Of a DNA stretch of 15,031 bases, positions 1 to 6,707 are shown one piece after another. Numbering within the stretch: the first letter of the stretch is position 1; every line of letters begins with the position of its first letter. The notes beneath the pieces were generated by a model. The model was not told where the DNA came from and did not search any database. It saw nothing but the letters and a program-made list of their open reading frames with translations. Source of the stretch: Deltaproteobacteria bacterium (GTDB taxonomy: Bacteria > Desulfobacterota > Desulfobacteria > Desulfobacterales > Desulfobacteraceae); assembly GCA_003647385.1 (NCBI GenBank), contig QMMT01000010.1:1-15031 (forward strand). Direction: 5' to 3'. The position numbers and the translations under genes were made by a program.

Positions 1-227
1 ATCGTCAACATACCACCTGCTTCCGCAACCTTCATTAATCCCAGGAACAGGGCCATAACCCCCACCAGACCAATGGCAAGTTCTACGGCGGCTACTGCGG
101 AATCAATCATGGCCCTGGACAGGATGTCCATGGGTTCGACAACGCCCTGGGAAGGCACAAAAAAAATCTGCTGCCATCCGGCAAATAAAAATGCAGCCAG
201 TACGATAATGACAAATATTTTATTCAT
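1..227 (-). CDS. SpmA-like nucleoside-recognition (Gate) membrane protein, N-terminal fragment
   Basis: Only the first 75 codons lie in the window; the gene runs off the left edge. The ATG at 227 opens a protein with a hydrophobic N-terminal segment (about residues 3-17), then an amphipathic stretch, then a second hydrophobic helix containing the phrase ELAIGLVGVMALFLGLMKVAE. That phrase is characteristic of the spore maturation protein A / nucleoside-recognition (Gate) family of inner-membrane proteins, which non-sporulating Desulfobacterota also carry, often as an SpmA-SpmB fusion. The transported or sensed molecule is not firmly known for this family. The Shine-Dalgarno is weak (a CAGG a few bases before the ATG) and the upstream region is very AT-rich. 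The gene is divergent from the TAXI operon across a 216-bp spacer. Family call fairly secure; full length and fusion state cannot be judged. Confidence 0.75.
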   Translation of the reverse strand, partial: MNKIFVIIVLAAFLFAGWQQIFFVPSQGVVEPMDILSRAMIDSAVAAVELAIGLVGVMALFLGLMKVAEAGGMLT

Positions 228-443
228 AGCCTGTTTTATATGTAATCTTACTAATTTACAATATGATTTTTTTATGATATTTTTATTGCTTATAAGTCTG
301 TAATAATCATGGATTCACCGTGCTTTTGATAATTGGCTGTCTTACGAGCAACATAAACTTTATACACTATTGGCCCTTGTTCCAACTTTTTGACAAACGC
401 TTTTACACGGCAGAAACTTTCAAAACAGAAAGGAAGAATTAAA

Positions 444-1472
444 ATGGCCCAAACCAAAATTTTTTCTAAACTCATCTGTCTTTTCCTCTTTTTTCCACTG
501 ATCTGGTCTTTCACCGTGGTTTGTGAAGCCAAAGAACTTTTTAGAATAGGAACCGGCGGAAAAACAGGCGTATATTTTCCTGTCGGAAAACTGATTGCCC
601 AAGGTCTTACAGAACCACTCCGGACCAAAGCAATCCCCGGGGGTAAAAAAACGGGCATACCCGGTTATATTGCCGTGGCCCAGAATTCGGCAGGCTCGGT
701 TGAAAATATAAACACCATCATATCCAATGAGACAGAAGCAGGACTGATTCAAGCTGATGTGGCATCCTGGGCCTATCAATCTTCAGGGCCATTTGCCGGG
801 GAAAAAAAATTCCAAACGATTCGGGCAGTGGCAAGCCTGTATCCTGAAAAATTCCAGATTGTCACCCGAAAGGATGCAAATATCCACAAAGTAACTGATC
901 TTAGAGGGAAGCGTATTTCTTTGGATGAACTGGGTTCAGGGACATTATCGGTCATGCGAATTATTCTTGCCGCCCACAGCTTATCTGAAAAAGACCTGCG
1001 GCCGGTCTATTTAAAACCCGTATTTACTGAAAACAAAATGATAAGCGGTGAACTCCAGGGATTTGTGATGATGGCAGGAGCTCCCATGGAGGCTGTTTTG
1101 AAATTATCCGACATCGGCATATCCCTTGTACCCATCAGTAAAAAAATTGCCAACAAAATCAACCGCCAATACCCTTATCTTGTTCCAGGATTTGTCCCGG
1201 CCAATGTCTATCCGAATGTCCCTGAAACACAGACGATACAAGTCCATGCCCTGCTGGCCGTCAACTCTGCAATGGATGAAGAGCTTGTCTACCAGGTCAC
1301 TCGTACATTATGGAGCCCGCATATGCTGTCACTATTAAAGCGGGGTCATCCCCAGGGAAAGGCGATCACGCTTGAAAGTGCTCTGACCGGACTTTCCATC
1401 CCCCTTCATGAAGGGGCAAAAAGATTTTACCGGGAGCAAGGGTTATTGATTAAGGATCTATTGTCAAAATGA
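444..1472 (+). CDS. TAXI-family periplasmic solute-binding protein (TRAP-type), no permease nearby
   Basis: 342-residue secreted binding protein. The ATG at 444 is chosen over an in-frame ATG at 390 because AGGAAG (431-436) sits just upstream and the protein then begins directly with a signal peptide: Lys-rich start, hydrophobic core about residues 10-26, likely cleavage after CEA (residue 29). The mature protein starts with the TAXI hallmark FRIGTGGKTGVYFPVGKLIA (from residue 33). It continues with a NSAGSVENI stretch, an AGLIQADVA stretch and a DLRGKRISLDELGSG stretch, all typical of TAXI proteins, which bind carboxylates such as glutamate or 2-oxoglutarate. TAXI proteins usually work with a fused DctQM permease. 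None is encoded here; instead the stop overlaps the start of a histidine kinase (ATGA, 1469-1472). This suggests a sensory rather than transport job (inference). A TTGACA lies at 390-395 but has no convincing -10. Cys27 does not form a good lipobox. Confidence 0.9.
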   Translation: MAQTKIFSKLICLFLFFPLIWSFTVVCEAKELFRIGTGGKTGVYFPVGKLIAQGLTEPLRTKAIPGGKKTGIPGYIAVAQNSAGSVENINTIISNETEAGLIQADVASWAYQSSGPFAGEKKFQTIRAVASLYPEKFQIVTRKDANIHKVTDLRGKRISLDELGSGTLSVMRIILAAHSLSEKDLRPVYLKPVFTENKMISGELQGFVMMAGAPMEAVLKLSDIGISLVPISKKIANKINRQYPYLVPGFVPANVYPNVPETQTIQVHALLAVNSAMDEELVYQVTRTLWSPHMLSLLKRGHPQGKAITLESALTGLSIPLHEGAKRFYREQGLLIKDLLSK

Positions 1473-3607
1473 AAAACGCCTGGCCCCTTACCCAGATTCT
1501 GCTGTTAAGCTCCATTGCTATTGCTATTGTTGCTGTTGTTGTCACGATTATCATGACCAACACCACCCTACGGTCAGTGGAAAAAAATCTTCCAAATACC
1601 CTGATCAAGGAACTTGTTTCCCTTGACCTTGTTCTTGGACATCTCTCGGAAGTTGTCACGGCAGCCCAAATAACGGCGGAAAACGCCAGTTCTCAAAACT
1701 TTGACAAGCTGACAGACAAGGTTCAAACTGCTGTTGAGAGTGTTGCAACACTCCGGTTGACCTATGTGTTTGATAATCTCATCCAGGCGTCTGCATTCCA
1801 TGCCGCTGTAGCGCCTGCAATAGCTGATTTACAGATATGGCTGTCCGAAGGAATTTCCGGATATGGTCCCCGGTCCAAAACAACGGCCCAAATCGTTTTA
1901 TCTAGAATTTTAGATTCGTTTCAAAAAGCAAAAATCTTAAACCAACAATCCAGATTAAATGCCCAGAACAAGCTGAATGAGGGGCGTGAGAAGCTTGATC
2001 GGTTTTTATCCAGCGTGAACCTGCTCTTTCTGCTGACCCTTTTAATTACCCTCATCATGATTTTCTTGTTTGTCCGCCAGCATTTACTTAAGCTCGGGGA
2101 AATAAAAGCGCAAAAAACGTTGCAGACCCAGAGAGACCTTTTAAATTCCCTGTTTGAAAATATACTTCTGGGCATAACCGTATGGAGCAAAGAGGGCTTA
2201 TTTCTGTTTGCAAACAAATCTTTTACCCATTTGACAGGATATCGCGTCGAGGATATTAAAGATATTCAAAACTGGTTCACCAAAGTCTACCCTGATCCGG
2301 TTTATCGGGACATGGTACTTGAGGACTGGAACAAATCCACCCAACTCACCGATGTGGTACGCGAGTTTAAAATCACATGTAAAAACGGCCAGGTTAAAGA
2401 CGTTGAATTCAGAGGGACATTTTTACCGGATGGAAGAGCCCTTGTTAGCCTTACTGATATCACCGAAAGAAAAGCGCTTGAAGCCCAGTATGAACAGGCA
2501 CAGAAGATGGAAGCCCTCGGAACTCTGGCAGGCGGTATTGCCCACGATTTCAATAACCTTCTCAGTGGAATTTTTGGCTATATAGACCTGGCACGGAAAA
2601 AAACAAAAGAATCCAAAACCGAAGAATACCTTACAAAAGCGTTTAACACATCAGGTAGAGCAAAAGGGCTGACCCACCAGCTTCTGACTTTTTCCAAAGG
2701 GGGCGCACCCATCAAAAGAATTGACTCTCTTGTCCCCTTTCTTCAGGAAACCACACAGTTTGCCTTAAGTGGTGCCGATGTGTCCTGTAGTTTTAACCTT
2801 CCTGATGATTTATGGATGTGTGATTATGATAAAAACCAGCTCGGCCAGGTCATTGACAATATCGTTATCAACGCACATCATGCCATGCCTTCGGGAGGCA
2901 ATATCCAGGTGGATGCAACCAATGTAATTGTTAAGGGAAGAGAGCATCCCGCACTTGACCCGGGAAAATATGTCAAAATATCCATATCTGATACAGGAAT
3001 GGGAATCGCTGAAAAATACATTCCCAGGATCTTTGATCCGTTTTTTACTACAAAGCAGAAAGGCAGCGGTCTTGGACTTGCAACCAGCTATTCTATTGTC
3101 AAACGGCATGGCGGAATTATAGATATTGAATCTATACTGGGAGTCGGAGCCACATTTCATATATTTATTCCTGCAGCTGAACATCCTAAATTTCAAGGAA
3201 AAACCCTGGTAGAAAAGAATTATCAAGGTTCCGGCCGCATCCTGATCATGGATGATGAAGAGATGATCCAGGAAATGATGACGGATATGCTTGAGACAAT
3301 GGGATTCACCATTAAAGGCGAAAACGAAGGCAGAGGGGCAGTTGAAGCATTTAAAAAGGCAAAAGAGCGAAACGACCCATTCCGTGCCGTTATTCTGGAT
3401 CTTACGGTTAAGGGCGGCATGGGGGGCAAAGAAACCGTGAAAGAAATCCGCAAAACAGATAAAACCATACCGGTATTTGTTGCCAGCGGCTATTCTGAAG
3501 ATGAAGCCATAGCAAACCCTGAAGCATTCGGTTTTACTGCCAGCCTTGAAAAACCGTTTTCGGTTGCACAGCTTGCCCGAATTTTTGAAAAATATCTTAA
3601 ATCATGA
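1469..3607 (+). CDS. Membrane hybrid sensor histidine kinase (PAS-HisKA-HATPase-REC)
   Basis: 712-residue inner-membrane hybrid kinase. Two transmembrane helices (about residues 9-30 and 183-203) enclose a largely helical periplasmic region of about 150 residues that I cannot assign to a named sensor domain. A cytoplasmic PAS domain follows (about 222-336). The dimerisation domain has H-box GGIAHDFNN with phospho-acceptor His359. The ATPase domain has N-box DNIVINAHHAM (Asn468), G1 DTGMGI (508-513), F-box FDPFFTTK and G2 GSGLGLA (532-538). The C-terminal receiver has acidic pair DDE (595-597), phospho-Asp644, Ser673 and Lys695, all in place. Every catalytic element is present, so an active kinase is expected. 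AAGGAT (1454-1459) inside the upstream gene gives the ribosome site, and the ATGA overlap implies translational coupling with the TAXI protein, the likely partner presenting ligand to the periplasmic region (inference). The HD-GYP protein downstream is the probable output. Confidence 0.93.
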   Translation: MKNAWPLTQILLLSSIAIAIVAVVVTIIMTNTTLRSVEKNLPNTLIKELVSLDLVLGHLSEVVTAAQITAENASSQNFDKLTDKVQTAVESVATLRLTYVFDNLIQASAFHAAVAPAIADLQIWLSEGISGYGPRSKTTAQIVLSRILDSFQKAKILNQQSRLNAQNKLNEGREKLDRFLSSVNLLFLLTLLITLIMIFLFVRQHLLKLGEIKAQKTLQTQRDLLNSLFENILLGITVWSKEGLFLFANKSFTHLTGYRVEDIKDIQNWFTKVYPDPVYRDMVLEDWNKSTQLTDVVREFKITCKNGQVKDVEFRGTFLPDGRALVSLTDITERKALEAQYEQAQKMEALGTLAGGIAHDFNNLLSGIFGYIDLARKKTKESKTEEYLTKAFNTSGRAKGLTHQLLTFSKGGAPIKRIDSLVPFLQETTQFALSGADVSCSFNLPDDLWMCDYDKNQLGQVIDNIVINAHHAMPSGGNIQVDATNVIVKGREHPALDPGKYVKISISDTGMGIAEKYIPRIFDPFFTTKQKGSGLGLATSYSIVKRHGGIIDIESILGVGATFHIFIPAAEHPKFQGKTLVEKNYQGSGRILIMDDEEMIQEMMTDMLETMGFTIKGENEGRGAVEAFKKAKERNDPFRAVILDLTVKGGMGGKETVKEIRKTDKTIPVFVASGYSEDEAIANPEAFGFTASLEKPFSVAQLARIFEKYLKS

Positions 3608-3638
3608 GGGGTGGAAATGAAAGAAAGGGCCGCATAGA

Positions 3639-4724
3639 ATGGAAGATCTTTCAATTTCTCAAAACATTAATATCGTAATTGTTGATGATGAGCCTGTCAT
3701 TAGGGATCTGCTTAAAAATACCATGGAAAGAACGAATTATTCCTGTTGGTTTGCAGGAAATGGTGAAGAGGCATTAAAATTGTTTTCCGGACAAACGTTT
3801 GATGTGGTGATTACTGACATTGACATGCCTGTAATGAATGGTATTGAACTGGCCAAAATTATTAAATCAAATTTTACTACCGATGTGATTGTAATGACAG
3901 GCCAAATCTTAAGCTATCAGTATGATGAGATCATCAATATCGGTGCCAGTGATTTTGTTGAAAAGCCTTTTTCACCCAGAGAAATGATTCTCAGGGTAGA
4001 CCGTGTATTGCGGGAAAGAAATCTTAAGCAAGTTGCAAAAAAAGCCCATGAAGCACTCAAGGCATCCTATATCGACTCCATTCATCGTCTGGTCATGGCA
4101 GCAGAGTATAAAGATGAAGATACCGGAGGTCACATTGTCAGAATCGGGCAATATTGCTCACTTCTGGCTGAAAAATTAAATCTTTCCGAAGATTATAAAG
4201 AGACCATCTATTATGCTGCCCCCATGCATGATATCGGAAAAATCGGCATTCTGGATAAAATCCTTTTGAAACCAGGCAAACTTACCCACATTGAGTTTGA
4301 AACCATGAAAACCCACACACAGATTGGCGCAAGGCTCTTATCCAGATCCAAATCTAAAATCCTGCAGATGGCCCATGAAATTGCCCTGAACCATCATGAA
4401 AAATTCAATGGAAAAGGATACCCCCAACAATTAAAAGGAACTGACATTCCTTTATCCGGACGAATTGTTGCCATCGCCGACACCTTTGATGCACTGACCT
4501 CAAGACGACCTTATAAAGATCCATATCCACCTGATATCACCTATGACATCCTGAAAAAAGAAAGAGGTGAACACTTTGACCCGGACATTCTTGATGCTTT
4601 TATCAACAATTTTGATCAATTCTTGGAAATAAGGGGCAACATCGGCACATTTGAAAGTGAGGTATATCAAAATTTCACGCTCAGTGAGCGGGATAGATCA
4701 GACAATGATATAAAATTTTCATAA
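3639..4724 (+). CDS. Response regulator with HD-GYP domain (probable cyclic-di-GMP phosphodiesterase)
   Basis: 361 residues: an N-terminal receiver (about 10-125), a helical linker (120-150) and an HD-GYP domain (about 145-330). Receiver residues are complete: acidic pair DDE at 16-18, phospho-Asp60 in VVITDIDMPVMNG, Thr87 and Lys109. The HD-GYP domain keeps Glu156, His165, the HD pair His197-Asp198 followed by IGKIGI, the HHE run at 252-254, and GYP at 260-262 inside HHEKFNGKGYP, plus Asp281 in IADTFDALTSRRPYK. Such domains hydrolyse cyclic-di-GMP to pGpG or GMP using two or three metals. With all metal ligands visible this copy should be active. It starts 31 bases after the hybrid kinase, with AAAGGG (3624-3629) as ribosome site, so it is probably that kinase's phosphorylation target. 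It lowers cyclic-di-GMP and so should favour motility over biofilm (inference). The last 25 or so residues are a polar tail. Confidence 0.93.
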   Translation: MEDLSISQNINIVIVDDEPVIRDLLKNTMERTNYSCWFAGNGEEALKLFSGQTFDVVITDIDMPVMNGIELAKIIKSNFTTDVIVMTGQILSYQYDEIINIGASDFVEKPFSPREMILRVDRVLRERNLKQVAKKAHEALKASYIDSIHRLVMAAEYKDEDTGGHIVRIGQYCSLLAEKLNLSEDYKETIYYAAPMHDIGKIGILDKILLKPGKLTHIEFETMKTHTQIGARLLSRSKSKILQMAHEIALNHHEKFNGKGYPQQLKGTDIPLSGRIVAIADTFDALTSRRPYKDPYPPDITYDILKKERGEHFDPDILDAFINNFDQFLEIRGNIGTFESEVYQNFTLSERDRSDNDIKFS

Positions 4725-4739
4725 GGCGTTTCCCCTTAT
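4721..4739. terminator. Small inverted repeat between convergent genes, possible weak bidirectional terminator
   Basis: ATAAGG (4721-4726) and CCTTAT (4734-4739) form a 6-bp stem with a 7-base loop. The stop codons of the HD-GYP gene (4722-4724) and of the GNAT fusion gene (4736-4738, minus strand) each fall inside one arm. No proper U-tract follows on the plus strand; on the minus strand the next bases are only AT-rich. The stem is too short for a confident terminator call. Confidence 0.3.
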
Positions 4740-6586
4740 CGGTCCGCATGGCCGACGGGCATGACAATGCTGTACACGCTGTCTTCCAGTTTGCTCCTGA
4801 GGTTTGGGCAGGCCTTTTTAAACACCTTCATTATCGCAAAATTGGAAAACAGAATTTCAGCCGTAAAGACGTCAATATTCCTTTTTTTTCCTAATTTTAT
4901 CAACGAATTTACCATATAGGTCGCAATACCGAGGTTGTTATGCTTTTCATCCACAATTAAAGCAAGTTCAGCACTATGGCCTGATTTGTCTAATAAATAC
5001 CTTGCCTCTGCGATTAAAATACCTTCTCCGGGTTCACCGACCAGTCCCACAATTGACATCGTATCGTTCCAGTCAACATTGACATATTCCTGCATTTTCG
5101 AATGCGGCATGGTGGTGACACAATAAAAATACCGGTAATAAATGGCTTCATCGGAAAACCGATAAAACAATCTTCTCATTTGTTCCTCATCAGAGGGTTT
5201 TATGGGTCTGAACCTTACCTTGACACCATTCTTAAAGGACTGTTGTTCATAAATATCGTGGGGATATAGATGACTGCTTTCTCTTAAAAATATCTGGTCC
5301 GGGTAAAGCATGTTCTTCTTTTTTGCCTGGGTAAATAAATCCAGGCGGTCATCTGGATGGGCAACCTCAATAAGGGCCTGGGCGCGTTCCCGTATGGAAA
5401 GGCCGTTGAGCATAGCAGTGCCATATTCCGTCACCACCATGTTAATGGATTCTTCAAACCCTAACTGATTGTGGTACCGTTCGGTTGAAAGTTTGATATT
5501 GGAACGTTTCTTTAAATTTCTGCTGGGAAGGCCGAATATGAAACGGCCCTTCTTTGAAATCTGTGACCCAAAAAAAGATTCCATCAATTCCATAGGGCCG
5601 CTGATGACATTGCCTTTGCCGTGGTGTAAAACAATGCGGCCGGACAGATCAACTTTACGCGCGGGAATCACTGCAACAAACCGATCGTTTTTACCGATAT
5701 TGACCGGGTCAAAAACCGTCTGGATTCCCTGGAATTCCACCAGATGGTTCCGGTCCAGCCAGGCCATGAGATCCGGCGTTCCAAACGCATAAGATGCAAT
5801 GGATTTTCCCTGAAAAATATTTTTATAAAGATTGGTCACAGCACCGCTTTTCACAAGCTCCATCAAAGCGTCGGTAAATACGGGAGAGTGGACTCCAAGA
5901 TGGTGTTTATTTATCAGTTTTTTACTTAAGGCTTCAAACAACGGGCCAATAGAAAATGCAATACAGCTTCTATCCGGAATCAAAGAAGCAATACGGCCGG
6001 CGATCCGGTCAAAAGCAGGACTGGTTTCCCACCGCTTAAAATAAACAGGATCATCCTGGGAATAAATCAGAAGGTCAAACTCGGACATGTTAACGAATGT
6101 AGCACCAAAGACCCTGGGAATTTTGTGATTGATCTCACCCACGACAAGCGATGCCTGTTTCATGGCAGACCGGGCCACATCAATGGAAACCCCCAGGCTG
6201 GCATTCCCCGGTTCATCGGGCGGGGAAATCTGGACGAAGGCAACGTCAACCTGGATTCGCCCTGAGTCAAACAACCGGTGCAATCGTTTAAACCGGGTGG
6301 GAATCAGATCGACCAACCCTTTGGCAATCGCCTTGTTGACCATATTGCCTGAGCTGAATGTCTTTAAGCGGTATTTATGGGAATCAAGTGTTTTAAGGGT
6401 TATGGTATCACTGAAATTGACAAGCTGAATCAGCTCAAGATCAACCAGATTGTGATAATCAGAACTCATCAGATGCTTTACCAGGGTGCGGGGCTCAGAA
6501 ATACCCGTGCCCAGAAAAATACTCATTCCCGGCCGAATTTTTTTCATGACTTTATCAGGATCAAGAATTTTTTGTTTCCAATTCAT
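4736..6586 (-). CDS. Acetyl-CoA hydrolase/transferase-like domain fused to GNAT acetyltransferase; CoA-transferase site looks degenerate
   Basis: 616 residues. Residues 1-430 follow the acetyl-CoA hydrolase/4-hydroxybutyrate CoA-transferase fold: VDVAFVQISPPDEPGNASLGVS (113 on), a SLVVGEIN stretch, and VVTEYGTAMLNGLSIRERAQALIEVAHPD near 384-412. Residues 455-612 are a GNAT domain (VRFRPIKPSDEEQMRRLF; acyl-CoA-binding motif A around EKHNNLGIATYMV, 547-559). In 4-hydroxybutyrate CoA-transferase, the sequence HSEMISDG carries catalytic Glu238; here the same place reads HSPVFTDA, with Pro235. The GIGAIPD loop is SIGPLFE, and the Gly-rich loop near 329-334 is SGPMEL. The transferase half is therefore probably inactive, or works differently, and may sense CoA esters for the GNAT half, as the dead synthetase domain does in Pat/PatZ (inference). 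The GNAT target may be a protein lysine. Start ATG 6586 has AAGG about 7 bases upstream. A promoter with a large palindrome lies at 6640-6690. Confidence 0.88.
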   Translation of the reverse strand: MNWKQKILDPDKVMKKIRPGMSIFLGTGISEPRTLVKHLMSSDYHNLVDLELIQLVNFSDTITLKTLDSHKYRLKTFSSGNMVNKAIAKGLVDLIPTRFKRLHRLFDSGRIQVDVAFVQISPPDEPGNASLGVSIDVARSAMKQASLVVGEINHKIPRVFGATFVNMSEFDLLIYSQDDPVYFKRWETSPAFDRIAGRIASLIPDRSCIAFSIGPLFEALSKKLINKHHLGVHSPVFTDALMELVKSGAVTNLYKNIFQGKSIASYAFGTPDLMAWLDRNHLVEFQGIQTVFDPVNIGKNDRFVAVIPARKVDLSGRIVLHHGKGNVISGPMELMESFFGSQISKKGRFIFGLPSRNLKKRSNIKLSTERYHNQLGFEESINMVVTEYGTAMLNGLSIRERAQALIEVAHPDDRLDLFTQAKKKNMLYPDQIFLRESSHLYPHDIYEQQSFKNGVKVRFRPIKPSDEEQMRRLFYRFSDEAIYYRYFYCVTTMPHSKMQEYVNVDWNDTMSIVGLVGEPGEGILIAEARYLLDKSGHSAELALIVDEKHNNLGIATYMVNSLIKLGKKRNIDVFTAEILFSNFAIMKVFKKACPNLRSKLEDSVYSIVMPVGHADR

Positions 6587-6639
6587 ATTGATACCTTGAT
6601 TAGAGTCTTAGGGAAAAGGCAATGGAACGTTTTTAAAAC

Positions 6640-6668
6640 AGTATAATATCTTGCAGTTAATTTTGCAA
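6640..6668 (-). promoter_or_regulatory. Predicted sigma-70-type promoter for the CoA-transferase/GNAT gene
   Basis: Read on the minus strand: a -35 element TTGCAA (6668-6663), exactly 17 bases of spacer, then a -10 element TATACT (6645-6640), five of six consensus bases. Transcription would start near 6633, leaving a leader of about 47 bases before the ATG at 6586. The -35 hexamer lies inside the proximal arm of the 30-bp palindrome, so a protein bound there would block or contact RNA polymerase. The A/T tracts just upstream could also act as an UP element. Seen directly: elements and spacing. Inferred: function. Confidence 0.55.
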
Positions 6669-6690
6669 AAAAAATATTTTTTTTGCAAAA
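6661..6690. repeat. Perfect 30-bp palindrome made of three 10-bp palindromes (candidate operator)
   Basis: Two copies of TTTTGCAAAA (6661-6670 and 6681-6690), each a palindrome itself, flank AAAATATTTT (6671-6680), also a palindrome. The whole 30 bases equal their own reverse complement. The two TTTTGCAAAA centres are exactly 20 bp apart, about two helical turns, as expected for two dimers bound on one DNA face. The element covers the -35 region of the GNAT-fusion promoter and starts 17 bases beyond the typA stop. It could be an operator, a bent A-tract upstream element, or an unusually AU-rich hairpin ending typA transcription. Operator is favoured because of the promoter overlap and the helical spacing. 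Confidence 0.6.
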
Positions 6691-6707
6691 CCTTATCTGC
6701 TCATTAT

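Noticed and set aside
390..443. Longer TAXI start at 390
   Set aside because: It would put 18 polar residues before the signal peptide and lacks a ribosome site; 444 has AGGAAG.
228..443. Sigma-54 promoter in the divergent spacer
   Set aside because: TGGC occurrences lack a properly spaced TTGCA partner; TTGACA at 390-395 lacks a good -10 as well.
519..530. Lipoprotein lipobox at Cys27 of the TAXI protein
   Set aside because: The residues before Cys are T-V-V, not a normal L-x-(A/G) lipobox; a signal peptidase I site after CEA fits better.
290..779. Two minus-strand open frames of about 120 codons opposite the TAXI gene
   Set aside because: They are antisense to a clear signal peptide and TAXI motifs and show no family features of their own.
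2810..3226. 138-codon minus-strand open frame
   Set aside because: Shadow of the histidine kinase ATPase domain, whose N, G1, F and G2 boxes are all in the plus frame.
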